Positions 1-9,962 are shown, counted from the first letter of the stretch. The stretch: DNA of 64,000 nucleotides from Confluentibacter flavum (GCF_002843175.1 NZ_PJEO01000036.1:1-64000); one strand, 5' to 3'. The notes: generated from the letters alone by a model not told the origin. Program-made: numbers and translations.

Positions 1-39
1 GCTGACTCCAAATCTAATGCACCAGCAAAACAAACTTAA
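1..39 (+). CDS. C-terminal tail of an unidentified gene (partial)
   Basis: Frame 1 is open from the window edge to a TAA at 37-39 and encodes ADSKSNAPAKQT. A strong hairpin with the look of a terminator follows 24 bases later, which fits the end of a gene read on the plus strand. Too short to assign a family; frame 2 also stays open to 93, but it would run through the hairpin, so frame 1 is preferred. Confidence 0.35.
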   Translation, partial: ADSKSNAPAKQT

Positions 40-62
40 AATGAAAACCTATAAAACTAAAT

Positions 63-92
63 ACAGCATCAAAAACGTTTTTGATGCTGTTT
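63..92 (+). terminator. Rho-independent terminator of the upstream partial gene
   Basis: A perfect 13-bp stem, ACAGCATCAAAAA (63-75) and TTTTTGATGCTGT (78-90), closes on a CG loop and is followed by TT. The A-rich and T-rich arms make it able to work in both directions, but only a plus-strand gene ends nearby. Confidence 0.6.
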
Positions 93-222
93 AATTAATC
101 TATTTTTGTCTAATAACCTGTATCGATTTTTTAGGACTAGTCACATTCAAACAACAATCTTTCACTCATTTTTTTATTACTTCAGCTAAGTTCTCTATTT
201 TCGCAAAAAAAATATAAAACAT

Positions 223-504
223 ATGATTTCAACAAACGAATATTTTGGAGGCAACGTTAAATCTTTAGGATACACGTCTTCAACAGGGAAATCTACCATA
301 GGCGTTATGGAAGCAGGAGAATATGAATTCGGAACTTCGACGCACGAAACCATGATTGTTGTAGAAGGCGCCATGACTGTTAAATTACCGGGGGATTCTA
401 AGTGGACAACTTACAAAACTGGAGAATCATACCAAATTGATGCCAATAAAAAGTTTTTGGTAAAAGTATCTGGGCAAACGTCTTATTTATGCCAGTATAA
501 ATAA
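223..504 (+). CDS. ppnP: pyrimidine/purine nucleoside phosphorylase PpnP (DUF1255)
   Basis: 93 residues, the normal size of the PpnP (YaiE, DUF1255) family, a small single-cupin protein. Members carry out phosphorolysis of purine and pyrimidine nucleosides to free base and ribose-1-phosphate in the cytoplasm. Visible features are the N-terminal NEYFGGNVKSLGY, the cupin segment HETMIVVEGAMTVKLPG and the C-terminal VSGQTSYLCQYK, which match the family pattern. The ATG at 223 is preceded by an A-rich leader and a weak -7-like TATTTTCG at 196-203. It converges on the RDD gene with only 11 bases between stop codons, and no separate terminator is visible. Function is by family membership. Confidence 0.85.
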   Translation: MISTNEYFGGNVKSLGYTSSTGKSTIGVMEAGEYEFGTSTHETMIVVEGAMTVKLPGDSKWTTYKTGESYQIDANKKFLVKVSGQTSYLCQYK

Positions 505-515
505 TAATCCTTTAA

Positions 516-1043
516 TTATTCATTTTCAATATTTTTTCCAATTTGTTCTAAGCTATCGTGAGCTTTTAGCTTAGCTTGGTATTTTTGAATATCAACAACA
601 TAGGTTTTAGATATGGTATCATGCCAGCCTCTTCCCTCTGCACCCAAAAATGAAAGTGCCTCAAAAGGTATCACTCTAGAAAAGCTTCGTTTTAAATACT
701 CTAAAGCATTTGGATTCGTGCCATCAACGAGTACAACTTTAGTTTTTGTAATGTATTTACCCACTGTCCTTCCCTTCAATAAAGTCTCAGTTGAAAAATA
801 AAGAAGTGCAAGTACTATAGCTGTTAATAGCCTATCTAATAGCGGATTTATGTTTTCTAGACCATTAATAAAATTATCCATAGGGGAAGTATCTTCAGCT
901 AATGCATAAAACAAAGTTGCTAAAAGGAATAATGTTCCAAAAGCAATCAACATAAAAATTATTAAGTCTATTATATAGTTTGTAAATCGACTTCCTTTAC
1001 TTGCATACAAGTCTGGAGTTACTATGAAATTTTCAAATGCCAC
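516..1043 (-). CDS. RDD family membrane protein
   Basis: 175 residues with the RDD signature: an early SRFTNYIIDLIIF motif (Arg, then Asp-Leu in the first membrane segment), a second long hydrophobic stretch near 65-90, and the conserved GRTVGKYITKTKVV turn after a predicted third membrane segment. RDD proteins are small inner-membrane proteins; some are linked to ion or Na+/H+ movement, but most have no known role, and no substrate can be read here. The last ~35 residues are charged and probably cytoplasmic. The gene lies downstream of nrdA on the same strand but is separated from it by a strong terminator, so it likely has its own promoter. Confidence 0.75.
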   Translation of the reverse strand: MAFENFIVTPDLYASKGSRFTNYIIDLIIFMLIAFGTLFLLATLFYALAEDTSPMDNFINGLENINPLLDRLLTAIVLALLYFSTETLLKGRTVGKYITKTKVVLVDGTNPNALEYLKRSFSRVIPFEALSFLGAEGRGWHDTISKTYVVDIQKYQAKLKAHDSLEQIGKNIENE

Positions 1044-1087
1044 AATATATTATTTAGTTTAAAAAAATAAATATAGTCTTTTGAAAC

Positions 1088-1117
1088 AAAAAAGCATCTC
1101 TTTCGAGATGCTTTTTA
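1088..1117 (-). terminator. terminator of the nrdA transcript
   Basis: Stem AGCATCTC (1093-1100) pairs with GAGATGCT (1105-1112) around a TTTC loop and is extended by A and T tracts on both sides. It lies 22 bases after the nrdA stop codon, between nrdA and the RDD gene. Confidence 0.75.
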
Positions 1118-1138
1118 CTTTAAACACTTAAATAAAAA

Positions 1139-3610
1139 TTAAGACCCACACATTAAGCAATCGTCGCCTTCAGCGGCTTTAGCTTGGGCAATTAAGGCTT
1201 TCATTTCTTCGGCAGACATGGGTTCGGCTTCTGTATTTTGTTGGGCAAATTTGTTTGCTGCTTTAACAGCTAATTTTTTTTGTTGCTCTAAATGTGCTTC
1301 ATCTATCACTTCTTCTACTTGCGCATTAGGCTCTAATTTTTGAGCTTTATCTAAAGTGAACTTAATAGCGTCCACAGCACTCTTAGTACGCAAATAGTAC
1401 ATACCTGTTTTTAAACCACTTTTCCAAGCATAAAAATGCATAGACGTTAATTTCGCCATCGTAGCACCTTCTAAAAACAAGTTAAGTGATTGTGATTGAT
1501 CAATAAAATAACCTCTTTGGCGAGACATATCAATAATATCTTTCATGCTTAATTCCCAAACGGTTTTGTATAACTCTTTAATGTGTTGGGGAATGATATC
1601 TACATGTTGTACGGAACCATTGGCACGCATAATTTCTTGTTTTAAACTATCATCCCAAAGACCTAATTCTACTAAATCTTCCAATAGATGCTTATTCACA
1701 ACAATAAATTCACCAGATAATACGCGACGTGTATAAATGTTAGAGGTGTAAGGTTCAAAACATTCATTGTTTCCAAGAATTTGGGACGTGGAAGCTGTTG
1801 GCATTGGTGCTACCAATAATGAGTTACGCACACCGTGTTTCATTACTTGTTTACGTAATTTATCCCAATCCCAATTTCCACTTAATTCTTCGTCTTTTAA
1901 GCCCCAAAGATTATGCTGAAATTCACCTTTGCTTATTGGAGATCCTTTAAAAGTTTGGTAAGGCCCATCTTCTTTGGCTTCTTCCATACTCGCAGTAACA
2001 GCTGCAAAATAAAGGGTTTCAAAAATATCTTGGTTTAATTTTTTAGCGTCATCACTGGTAAATGGCATACGTAATTGTATAAACGTATCTGCCAATCCTT
2101 GCACACCCAAACCTATGGGTCTATGGCGTATATTAGAGTTTTCTGCTTCCTTTACTGGATAGTAGTTTCTATCAATAACCCTGTTTAAGTTTTTGGTAAC
2201 ACGTTTTGTGATACGGAAAAGTTCTTTATGGTCGAACTCACCATTTTTCACAAACATTGGTAACGCAATGGATGCTAAGTTACATACCGCCACCTCATCT
2301 GGAGACGTATATTCTAAAATCTCTGTACATAAATTAGACGAACGGATGGTTCCTAAATTCTGTTGATTAGATTTACGATTTGCTGCATCCTTATACAACA
2401 TATAAGGCGTCCCTGTTTCAATTTGAGATTCCAATATTTTTTCCCAAAGCTCTCTCGCTTTAATGGTTTTACGTCCTTTACCTTCGGTTTCGTATTTTAT
2501 GTATAAGGTTTCAAAGGCTTCACTATGTACCTCATCCAAACCTGGGCATTCGTTAGGGCACATCAAAGTCCAATGGCCATCTTCCTGTACACGTTTCATA
2601 AATAAATCTGAAATCCACATCGCATAAAATAAATCTCGCGCACGCATTTCTTCTTTACCGTGGTTTTTCTTCAACTCTAAAAATTGAAAAATATCGGCAT
2701 GCCAGGTTTCAATATAAATAGCAAAACTTCCTTTACGTTTTCCGCCCCCTTGGTCTACATAACGGGCCGTATCATTAAACACTTGTAACATGGGCACAAT
2801 ACCATTACTAGTCCCATTGGTACCACCTATATAACTTCCTGTGGCACGTATATTATGAATTGCTAGACCAATACCCCCCGCCGATTGAGATATTTTAGCT
2901 GTTTGTTTTAATGTATCGTATATACCATCTATACTGTCTTCTTTCATAGTTAATAAGAAACAAGACGACATTTGTGGCTTTGGAGTACCAGCGTTAAAAA
3001 GCGTTGGTGTAGCGTGTGTAAAGTATTTTTTAGACATGAGCTCATACGTCTCAATAACCGATTCCATATCATTTAAATGAATGCCGACAGCAACACGCAT
3101 GAGCATGTGTTGTGGACGTTCCGCAATTTGACCGTTCAATTTCAAAAGATACGAACGTTCTAAAGTTTTAAACCCAAAATAATCATAACCAAAATCGCGA
3201 TTGTAAATAATGGTAGAATCCAAAACATCTTTGTTGGCCATTATCACTTCATACACATCATCTGCTAAAAGAGGCGCTTCTTTTCCTGTTCTTGGATTTA
3301 TATAGGTATACAAATCGTGCATCACTTCGCTAAAAGTCTTTTTAGTGTTTTTATGTAAGTTAGACACTGAAATTCTTGCAGCAAGACGGGCATAATCTGG
3401 ATGTGCCGTAGTCATGGTTGCAGCAATTTCCGCCGCAAGATTATCAAGTTCGCTGGTGGTAACACCATCGTATAACCCTTCAATAACTCTCATGGCTACT
3501 TTTAATGGATCTACCAATTCATTTAATCCATAGCATAATTTTCTAACTCTTGCTGTAATTTTGTCGAACATGACTTGTTCTTTTCTTCCGTCTCTTTTTA
3601 GTACATACAT
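1139..3610 (-). CDS. nrdA: ribonucleoside-diphosphate reductase, alpha subunit (class I)
   Basis: 823-residue large subunit of class I ribonucleotide reductase, which reduces NDPs to dNDPs. An N-terminal ATP-cone (about 1-90, opening [11 protein letters not shown]) gives allosteric activity control. The active site is visible as the SSCFLLTM cysteine near residue 215 and the NLCTEI motif near 428 (Asn, Cys and Glu of the radical site). The C-terminal tail ends CLMCGS, carrying the mobile cysteine pair that accepts electrons from thioredoxin. That tail is the one found in eukaryotic R1 and differs from E. coli NrdA. It follows nrdB on the same strand after a 271-base gap, so the two may be one transcript or may have separate promoters. 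Confidence 0.96.
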   Translation of the reverse strand: MYVLKRDGRKEQVMFDKITARVRKLCYGLNELVDPLKVAMRVIEGLYDGVTTSELDNLAAEIAATMTTAHPDYARLAARISVSNLHKNTKKTFSEVMHDLYTYINPRTGKEAPLLADDVYEVIMANKDVLDSTIIYNRDFGYDYFGFKTLERSYLLKLNGQIAERPQHMLMRVAVGIHLNDMESVIETYELMSKKYFTHATPTLFNAGTPKPQMSSCFLLTMKEDSIDGIYDTLKQTAKISQSAGGIGLAIHNIRATGSYIGGTNGTSNGIVPMLQVFNDTARYVDQGGGKRKGSFAIYIETWHADIFQFLELKKNHGKEEMRARDLFYAMWISDLFMKRVQEDGHWTLMCPNECPGLDEVHSEAFETLYIKYETEGKGRKTIKARELWEKILESQIETGTPYMLYKDAANRKSNQQNLGTIRSSNLCTEILEYTSPDEVAVCNLASIALPMFVKNGEFDHKELFRITKRVTKNLNRVIDRNYYPVKEAENSNIRHRPIGLGVQGLADTFIQLRMPFTSDDAKKLNQDIFETLYFAAVTASMEEAKEDGPYQTFKGSPISKGEFQHNLWGLKDEELSGNWDWDKLRKQVMKHGVRNSLLVAPMPTASTSQILGNNECFEPYTSNIYTRRVLSGEFIVVNKHLLEDLVELGLWDDSLKQEIMRANGSVQHVDIIPQHIKELYKTVWELSMKDIIDMSRQRGYFIDQSQSLNLFLEGATMAKLTSMHFYAWKSGLKTGMYYLRTKSAVDAIKFTLDKAQKLEPNAQVEEVIDEAHLEQQKKLAVKAANKFAQQNTEAEPMSAEEMKALIAQAKAAEGDDCLMCGS

Positions 3611-3881
3611 TGCTTTACACGTTTTTTTAGTTTTTCTGATACACCTTCAGAAAATGGGTTGATTAGTTATTCCAAGTTTGGGCTCTAATGGTCAGTTAGA
3701 TAAACTTAGTTGGTATTGGTTGTTTTAATAAGCCTAAAAAAGGAGTTCTGAAACGCAAGGTTTAGCAGAATATTTTTAAACTTATACTTAATAAAAAACT
3801 TAATTAATTTTCCAATATTTATGGAAATATCATTTTAATTGAATTTTCAAAAAATTGAACTTTTGAAAATTTAGAACCCAA
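3611..3881. other. nrdB-nrdA intergenic region
   Basis: 271 AT-rich bases without an ORF worth calling. It is unusually long for an nrdBA pair, which leaves room for a separate nrdA promoter. No convincing NrdR box, hairpin or mobile element was found by eye. Confidence 0.4.
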
Positions 3882-4862
3882 TTAAAAATCGGCGTCAAAG
3901 GTAAACTTGTCCTTATCCTCTTCTTTATTAAGAACACCTGCTTTTTGATATTCAGATACTCGTTTTTCGAAGAAGTTGGTTTTCCCTTGTAATGAAATCA
4001 TATCCATAAAATCAAAAGGATTAGTGGAATTGTAAACTTTGTCACAACCAAATTCTCCTAATAATCTATCGGTTACAAACTCTAAATATTGTGTCATTAA
4101 TTTGGCGTTCATACCTATTAAACTTACTGGAAGCGATTCGGTGATAAACATGCGCTCAATATCTAAGGCGTTCGTTAATATTTCTGTAATACGTTCTTTT
4201 GAAACTTTATTTACTATGTGGTTGTTATGTAGGTGCACCGCAAAATCGCAATGCATTCCTTCATCTCTGGAAATCAATTCGTTTGAGAATGTTAATCCAG
4301 GTAATAATCCTCGTTTTTTAAGCCAGAAAATAGAGCAAAAACTTCCTGAGAAAAAGATGCCTTCCACAGCTGCAAACGCAATCAAACGTTCTGCAAAACT
4401 TGGCGAATCTATCCATTTTAAGGCCCAGTCTGCTTTTTCTTTAATGGCAGGAAACACTTCAATGGCTTTAAACAATTCATCTTTCTCTTTATCATCTTTT
4501 ACATAGGTGTCAATCAACAACGAATATACTTCAGAATGAATGTTCTCCATCATAATTTGAAAGCCATAAAAGAATTTCGCCTCTGTATATTGTACTTCAG
4601 ACACAAAGTTTTCGGCTAAGTTTTCATTTACAATACCATCACTGGCGGCGAAAAATGCTAAAACATGCTTGATAAAATAACGCTCGTCATCTGTTAGTTT
4701 GATGTTCCAATCTGATAGGTCTTGGTGCAAATCAATTTCTTCAGCGGTCCAAATACTTGCTTCTTGCTTTTTATACCATTCCCAGATATCATGATGTTTA
4801 ATTGGAAAAATAACGAAACGATCTTTGTTTTCTTGTAAAATGGGTTCAATAGCCTGCGACAT
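3882..4862 (-). CDS. nrdB: ribonucleoside-diphosphate reductase, beta subunit (class I)
   Basis: 326-residue R2 subunit that generates the tyrosyl radical used by NrdA. By alignment from memory with mouse R2, the di-iron ligands and radical tyrosine are D44, E106, H109 and Y113, in the segments [11 protein letters not shown] and [15 protein letters not shown]; further ligands fall in the RDEGMHCDF region. The extreme C-terminus FTFDADF matches the eukaryotic R2 tail that docks into R1. All key residues are present, so a normal iron-tyrosyl cofactor is expected. It lies immediately upstream of nrdA on the same strand, the reverse of the common nrdAB order. Confidence 0.96.
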   Translation of the reverse strand: MSQAIEPILQENKDRFVIFPIKHHDIWEWYKKQEASIWTAEEIDLHQDLSDWNIKLTDDERYFIKHVLAFFAASDGIVNENLAENFVSEVQYTEAKFFYGFQIMMENIHSEVYSLLIDTYVKDDKEKDELFKAIEVFPAIKEKADWALKWIDSPSFAERLIAFAAVEGIFFSGSFCSIFWLKKRGLLPGLTFSNELISRDEGMHCDFAVHLHNNHIVNKVSKERITEILTNALDIERMFITESLPVSLIGMNAKLMTQYLEFVTDRLLGEFGCDKVYNSTNPFDFMDMISLQGKTNFFEKRVSEYQKAGVLNKEEDKDKFTFDADF

Positions 4863-5163
4863 TCTTTTTGTTTTTTGTGAAAATTTAAGCGAAAATTAGT
4901 TTCAACTTGGGATTAACAAAGATTCAAAAAAGAGCGTTAAAATGAAAGGTATAGTTATAAACATTGTCAACAAGTTTTTAACAAATTATAACATGAACTC
5001 AAAAAATACAGATAATTACTTAAATTTTAAGTTGTTGAAAATCAATTATTTAAAAATTAAAAACTTGCTTAGGCACTGTAAAACAAGGGTTCTTAAATTT
5101 AATAAACTAAGGTGAAATTAATATGAAAATGCAGTAATGGTAAAATATGTTTTGAGGTTTATT
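4863..5163. promoter_or_regulatory. nrdB upstream region
   Basis: 301 AT-rich bases between the DUF3109 gene and nrdB, both on the minus strand. The nrdB promoter must lie here. A minus-strand AATCTTTG about 50 bases before the ATG is one mismatch from the -7 consensus, without a good -33 partner. A single TTATAAACA (4955-4963) fits a loose DnaA-box pattern, and a TTGT-N2-ACAA palindrome lies beside it. None of these is strong enough to call. Confidence 0.3.
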
Positions 5164-5730
5164 TTAAGTGTAAGTTTTGGCAATTTTCTCCAACTCCATA
5201 TACCAATCTTCCCCAAATTTTCTAATGAGTGCTTGTTTTACAAATTTGTAAATGGGTACTTGAAGTTCCTTCCCAAGTGTACAAGCATCATCACATATTT
5301 CCCATTTATGATAATTTATTGCCGAAAATTCTGTGTAATCTGTTACCCTGATGGGATACAAATGACAGGATACTGGTTTTTTCCAGGTAATTTCTCCTTG
5401 GTTGTAAGCTTCTTCAATAGCGCAAAGTGCCACTTTTTTTTCATCATAAATAACGTAAGTACAGTCTGCCCCATCAAGCAATGGCGTTTCAAAATCGCCA
5501 TCTTTTGTTGTTATAAAAGTACCTTGGTCTTCAATAGCGTCAATACTTACCTGGCGTAAAAATGGTTTTACTTTAGGATATATATCCTGCAATATCTTAG
5601 TTTCTTCCTCTTCTAAAGGCGCGCCGGCATCACCATCAACGCAGCAAGCGCCTTTGCATGCTGATAAATTGCAAACAAAGTCCTTTTTTATAATGTCTTC
5701 TGAAACTATTGTTTTCCCTAATTGAAACAT
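5164..5730 (-). CDS. DUF3109 family cysteine-rich protein
   Basis: About 188 residues from the ATG at 5730 (MFQLGKTIVSEDIIKKDF); the longer reading from 5754 adds eight hydrophobic residues that are unlikely to be translated. The cysteine pattern CNLSACKGACC near the N-terminus, then single cysteines in DCTYV and LCAIEE, CHLYPIRV, and CDDAC, is that of DUF3109, a Bacteroidota-rich relative of the YkgJ-type zinc/iron-sulfur proteins. The cysteines suggest bound metal or an Fe-S cluster. No reaction is known. There is no signal peptide, so it should be cytoplasmic. It is upstream of nrdB but separated by 301 bases. Confidence 0.75.
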   Translation of the reverse strand: MFQLGKTIVSEDIIKKDFVCNLSACKGACCVDGDAGAPLEEEETKILQDIYPKVKPFLRQVSIDAIEDQGTFITTKDGDFETPLLDGADCTYVIYDEKKVALCAIEEAYNQGEITWKKPVSCHLYPIRVTDYTEFSAINYHKWEICDDACTLGKELQVPIYKFVKQALIRKFGEDWYMELEKIAKTYT

Positions 5731-5837
5731 AAATACCAATATTATTAAGTGCACAAAAATAGATAAACTTTAAATTTATTAAGCTGTAAGTTTTGCAATT
5801 ATTATCGAACTTTGCATCAAAATTTAAACTCAGCGTT

Positions 5838-6425
5838 ATGCAACTCGTTTTTAGAGAAATATTTACGGCATTTATGATTTTATTTGCAGTCGTGGATATT
5901 GTTGGCAATATTCCCATTGTGATAGATCTACGAAAAAAAGTAGGCCACATAAATAGCAGAAAAGCAGCCATTATATCTGGAATCATTATGGTCGCCTTTT
6001 TATTTCTTGGAAAAAGTATTTTAAATCTTATAGGCATCGACGTAAACTCTTTTGCCGTTGCTGGTTCTTTTATTTTATTTTTTATTGCTTTAGAAATGAT
6101 TTTGGGCATCACCCTTTACAAACAAGAAGAACACACTGCCAATACCGCTTCTGTATTTCCCTTAGCGTTTCCTTTAATAGCTGGCCCTGGAAGCTTAACA
6201 ACCTTATTGTCTTTAAGAGCTGAATTTAGAACAGAAAACATTATTGTCGCTATTATTTTAAACGTTATTGTTATTTTTATAGTCTTAAAAACCTCTAAAA
6301 CCATTGAACGCTTTTTGGGTCAAAATGGCATCAACATTGTTAGAAAAGTGTTTGGGGTTGTGTTGTTAGCTATTGCTGTTAAGCTATTTGCCCATAACGT
6401 TAAAGCTTTATTTGAAATCATTTAA
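5838..6425 (+). CDS. MarC family integral membrane protein
   Basis: 195 residues from the ATG at 5838 (MQLVFREIFTAFM); the in-frame ORF begins 15 codons earlier, but homologues start here. Six hydrophobic segments are visible with the MarC/UPF0056 hallmarks VVDIVGNIPI in the first segment and PLAFPLIAGPGSLTT in the middle. MarC proteins were once tied to multiple antibiotic resistance, but that link has been withdrawn and their transported solute is unknown. It is divergent from the DUF3109 gene and closely followed by a small membrane protein gene. Confidence 0.85.
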   Translation: MQLVFREIFTAFMILFAVVDIVGNIPIVIDLRKKVGHINSRKAAIISGIIMVAFLFLGKSILNLIGIDVNSFAVAGSFILFFIALEMILGITLYKQEEHTANTASVFPLAFPLIAGPGSLTTLLSLRAEFRTENIIVAIILNVIVIFIVLKTSKTIERFLGQNGINIVRKVFGVVLLAIAVKLFAHNVKALFEII

Positions 6426-6441
6426 AAAATATTATCTACAT

Positions 6442-6645
6442 ATGAAAATCATAACCATCATTATCAGTTTACTTGCCTTTGTATTAATTGTATTTAACTT
6501 TACTAAAGTGGACTTTAATGCACCTCTTGAAGGTGAAAGCGTTACCGCTTTAATAACTATTCTGGCAGGAGTTTGCGCTATCTTTTTAATGCTTATATTA
6601 AGAATTTCCAAACAGATTGAGGAAAAAGTAAAACAACGCCGTTGA
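6442..6645 (+). CDS. small two-helix membrane protein
   Basis: 67 residues from the ATG at 6442; the upstream extension overlaps marC and is rejected. Two hydrophobic helices (about 2-20 and 34-56) flank a short acidic linker NAPLEGES, and a basic tail KQIEEKVKQRR follows. It starts 16 bases after the marC stop and is probably cotranscribed with it. No family recognised; this topology is common in small flavobacterial membrane proteins next to transporters. Confidence 0.65.
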   Translation: MKIITIIISLLAFVLIVFNFTKVDFNAPLEGESVTALITILAGVCAIFLMLILRISKQIEEKVKQRR

Positions 6646-6758
6646 TGTTTGACGCTTTAATTATTAATAACAGGCCATTGGTATGCATAATCAGTTTATA
6701 ATTGGTTAACCCTTTGGGATGAAGTGGATTATGCTAAGTGCGTGATAAATTAAAATTA

Positions 6759-9700
6759 TTATCTCTTAAGTGTAAAATGCCCGTTTTTCACTATCCCATT
6801 GTTAAAAACAACTTTAAACCAATAATCGCTGGTTGGAAGAGCCTCCCCGTTAAATGTTCCGTCCCAACCGTTTTCAAATGATACCAGATGTTTTAAAAGC
6901 TTACCATATCTATCATAAATATATATAGAATACTCTTGGTTTGTTATTCCTTTAAGTTTCCAGGTATCATTAAATCCATCATTATTAGGAGTAAAATATT
7001 TTGGATAATCTAAAATAGATACTAACACTTCTAAAATACCACATCCACTAACTTCCTTAACATAAAGAATATATTCACCTCCTGATAAATTATTAAACAC
7101 ATTGCTTGATTGAAAGTTTACATTATCTAAAGAATATTCATATTGTAAATTAGAATTAATTATAATTTCAATCAAATTATTACCACTGAACTCCGTTGTT
7201 TTAACCACATATTCTTGAATTGGAGTAACATTAGTTATATTTACAATGACTTCTGAAGTATCTGAACCACAAACTCCATTGGTAACTGTATAAGTATAAG
7301 TTCCAGAAGAATCAACCAAAGGATCAAAAACTCCCGTGCCACTTGTTAAACTTGGTAACCAAATGCCTCCAGAATCTGGTATTCCATTTAGGCTATCAAA
7401 GAGGTCTATGGAATTACTATTTATACAAATCTCCAAACTCCCATCTAATCCTGCATTTGGTAGTTCGTCAACAACAACATTTACCTCCGAAGTATCCGAA
7501 CCACAAACTCCATTAGCAACGGTGTATAGGTAGATGCCGGATGCATCAACAGAAGGGTCAAAAACCCCTGTGCCACTGATTAAACTGGGAGACCAAATGC
7601 CTCCAGAATCTGGTGTTCCACCAAGGCTATCGAAAAGATTGACAGGAGTAGCATTTTTACATATTTCTAAACCCCCATCTAATCCTGCATTTGTTAATTG
7701 GACAACAATAACATTTACCTGTGAAGTATCTGCACCACAAACTCCGTTAGTAACCGTATAAGAATAAATGCCAGGAACATCTATTGATGGGTCGAAAAAA
7801 CCTGTGCCACTTGCCAAACTTGGTGACCACACGCCCAAAGCATCAGGTAGTCCGCCTAGACTATCAAAAAGGTCTATGGGGATACTGTTTGCACAAATCT
7901 CCAAACTGCCATTAACTCCTGCATTTGGCAGTTCCTCAACAACAACATTTACCTCTGACATATCCGAACCACAAACTCCATTAGTAACAGTGTAGGTGTA
8001 AATACCAGATAGATCAACCAAAGGATCAAAAATCCCTGTCCCACTTGCCAAACTTGGTGTCCAAATACCACCATTATTTGGTGTTCCGCCAAGACTATCA
8101 AAAAGATTGACAGGAGTAGCATTTTCACATATTAGTAAATTACCATCTAATCCTGCATTTGGCAATTGATCTAATACAACTTCAACCTGCGAAATGTCCA
8201 AACCACAAACTCCATTGGCAACAGTATAAGTATAAATACCAGGAACATCGACTGAAGGATCAAAAATTCCTGTGCCACTTGCCAAACTTGGTGACCAAAC
8301 ACCTCCAGAATCTGGTGTTCCACCTAGACTATCGAAAAGATTTACCGAAATGCTATTTACACATAGTTCCAGACTTCCATCCTCTCCTGCATTTAATATA
8401 TTAAATTGTTGAAAATCAAAAATATTATCACCATCGCTATCTAGAGGAACTGTATAACCATCAAGCTCTCCAACGATTAAACCGTTTGTATCAACAGTAT
8501 CAGGCAGACTTCCTAAAGTACCATTTGCATCACCATCTGTAAACCCAGCCTCAATAACATCAAAACAACCATCACCATCACTATCTAAATCTTGGTGGTC
8601 TGGATAACCATCTAAATCAGTATCTCTATTTGGATTGCCGTTTTGTTCAACCGTATCAAGAATTCCATCATTATCATCATCTAAATCATCATCATCTAAA
8701 ATTCCATCTTTATCAAAATCGGGGATGCATTCAGCTTTCACTTCATATTCACTACTACATTTTGAAGGGTTATTTGAAAAATTAACGGTCCCCAAAATAT
8801 TTCCAATTGTTACTAAATTACATAAAGCTGTACAATCCGTTAGTGATGGATTACTTGTGATAAATAAGCTAGAACCAGATATAGTGCCTAAGTTCATTAA
8901 ATTCTCCAAACCATTTAAGCTAGCTAAAGATTCATTAGCCGTTACATTTATGTTCCTAGTTTCAATTAAATTATTAAATCCAATCAAACTATTTAAATTG
9001 CCATTATTAGTAATACTAAATTGACCATCGACATTTTTAAGCTCTTTAAAACCTGATATCTCTAAAAGCTCATCGTTGCCATTTAAGTATAATATCCCAA
9101 AATGCGGGTCTATACCTTGAATGACCTGAAGATTGTTAAATCCATCAAGGTAGGCTAATTTCGTTCCTGTGATGTTAATTGAATTAATATTTATGATGTT
9201 GCTAAAGGAAGGTATATTTGTAATTGGGCCTTCACCAATGTTTAAATTTTGTATTTTATTTAAACTATCAAATCCTAAAATTGTAACTAAGCTGGCATTG
9301 AATTTTATATTCATTGCTAGAAATACTTCTGTCAATGAATTAAATCCATCTATTGTGTTTAACAAATCGTTTCCCGATATATCCAAATCCCATCCTACGT
9401 CAACTAATTGATTAAACTTTGGAATACCTATAAGTGAATCATTATTACTAATTTGAAAATCTCCTACTTTCTTCAATTTATCAAATCCTGAAATAATTTC
9501 TAAACTGGGGTTTTGTTCAATTGTAAACTCACCAACTACAATATCTAAGCTATTAAACCCTTTTATAGTATTTAATCCCCCGTAGTTAGTGTATATTTTT
9601 AATCCTCCTCCTATGGTTTGTAACTGATTGATATTTTCAATTACTGTCAAATTAGTATTTTCCTTTAATTCAAAATCACCACCAATAAACTCTAAATTAC

Positions 9701-9962
9701 TAAAATTGGAAACCGTTGTTATACCTGAATAAAGTATTCTTAAAGAACCTTCAATTCTTTTTATTGAAGTTATCCCTGAAATATCAGTCACTGAAAATCC
9801 AATTATTAAATCTCCATCTATAATTTCGCAAGCTGGATAAGTAGATATAAAATTATCAACATCTGATTGTGTGCCTAACGTAACATCCCCAACAGGACAT
9901 TGAGAATAAAAAGATTGAAATGTTAAAAATATAAAAATGAAGTAAATGTACTTTAACACCAA
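6759..9962 (-). CDS. secreted T9SS type B cargo with L-domain-like repeats, TSP3 and tandem 78-residue repeats
   Basis: 1067 residues. A signal peptide (about 1-20, ending FYSQ) is followed by an L-domain-like region (about 22-405) rich in phrases such as GFNSL, GDLIIGF and ITNNGNLNSL, which should form a right-handed coil. An acidic, Asp-rich block at about 414-520 (DFDKDGILDDDD, DLDSDGDG) is a calcium-binding thrombospondin type 3 array. Five tandem 78-residue repeats fill 524-913. The C-terminal ~80 residues (YFTPNNDGFNDTW to GHFTLKR) are the gliding-motility-associated type B sorting domain, which sends the protein through the type IX secretion system to the surface. A role in adhesion is an inference. 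It appears to be a single-gene unit. Confidence 0.9.
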   Translation of the reverse strand: MVLKYIYFIFIFLTFQSFYSQCPVGDVTLGTQSDVDNFISTYPACEIIDGDLIIGFSVTDISGITSIKRIEGSLRILYSGITTVSNFSNLEFIGGDFELKENTNLTVIENINQLQTIGGGLKIYTNYGGLNTIKGFNSLDIVVGEFTIEQNPSLEIISGFDKLKKVGDFQISNNDSLIGIPKFNQLVDVGWDLDISGNDLLNTIDGFNSLTEVFLAMNIKFNASLVTILGFDSLNKIQNLNIGEGPITNIPSFSNIININSINITGTKLAYLDGFNNLQVIQGIDPHFGILYLNGNDELLEISGFKELKNVDGQFSITNNGNLNSLIGFNNLIETRNINVTANESLASLNGLENLMNLGTISGSSLFITSNPSLTDCTALCNLVTIGNILGTVNFSNNPSKCSSEYEVKAECIPDFDKDGILDDDDLDDDNDGILDTVEQNGNPNRDTDLDGYPDHQDLDSDGDGCFDVIEAGFTDGDANGTLGSLPDTVDTNGLIVGELDGYTVPLDSDGDNIFDFQQFNILNAGEDGSLELCVNSISVNLFDSLGGTPDSGGVWSPSLASGTGIFDPSVDVPGIYTYTVANGVCGLDISQVEVVLDQLPNAGLDGNLLICENATPVNLFDSLGGTPNNGGIWTPSLASGTGIFDPLVDLSGIYTYTVTNGVCGSDMSEVNVVVEELPNAGVNGSLEICANSIPIDLFDSLGGLPDALGVWSPSLASGTGFFDPSIDVPGIYSYTVTNGVCGADTSQVNVIVVQLTNAGLDGGLEICKNATPVNLFDSLGGTPDSGGIWSPSLISGTGVFDPSVDASGIYLYTVANGVCGSDTSEVNVVVDELPNAGLDGSLEICINSNSIDLFDSLNGIPDSGGIWLPSLTSGTGVFDPLVDSSGTYTYTVTNGVCGSDTSEVIVNITNVTPIQEYVVKTTEFSGNNLIEIIINSNLQYEYSLDNVNFQSSNVFNNLSGGEYILYVKEVSGCGILEVLVSILDYPKYFTPNNDGFNDTWKLKGITNQEYSIYIYDRYGKLLKHLVSFENGWDGTFNGEALPTSDYWFKVVFNNGIVKNGHFTLKR
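7224..8393 (-). repeat. five 234-bp in-frame tandem repeats
   Basis: Each unit starts with the codons for NAG-x-x-G-x-L-x-x-C and carries FDSLGG, SGTG-x-FDP and NGVCG. Unit starts on the minus strand are at 8393, 8159, 7925, 7691 and 7457, an exact 234-bp period. Units differ by scattered substitutions and no length change. A conserved cysteine pair per unit may form a disulfide. The regular spacing also creates meaningless antisense ORFs of 65-75 codons in the same region. Confidence 0.92.

Noticed and set aside
4955-4963. TTATAAACA as a DnaA box near nrdB
   Set aside because: A single loose match in AT-rich DNA; no cluster, no origin-type context.
5636-6112. 158-codon minus-strand ORF
   Set aside because: It lies antisense to marC and overlaps the start of the DUF3109 gene; both have clear family patterns.
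7336-7995. Three plus-strand ORFs of 65-75 codons in register
   Set aside because: They are antisense shadows of the 234-bp tandem repeats; no start signals and no protein pattern.
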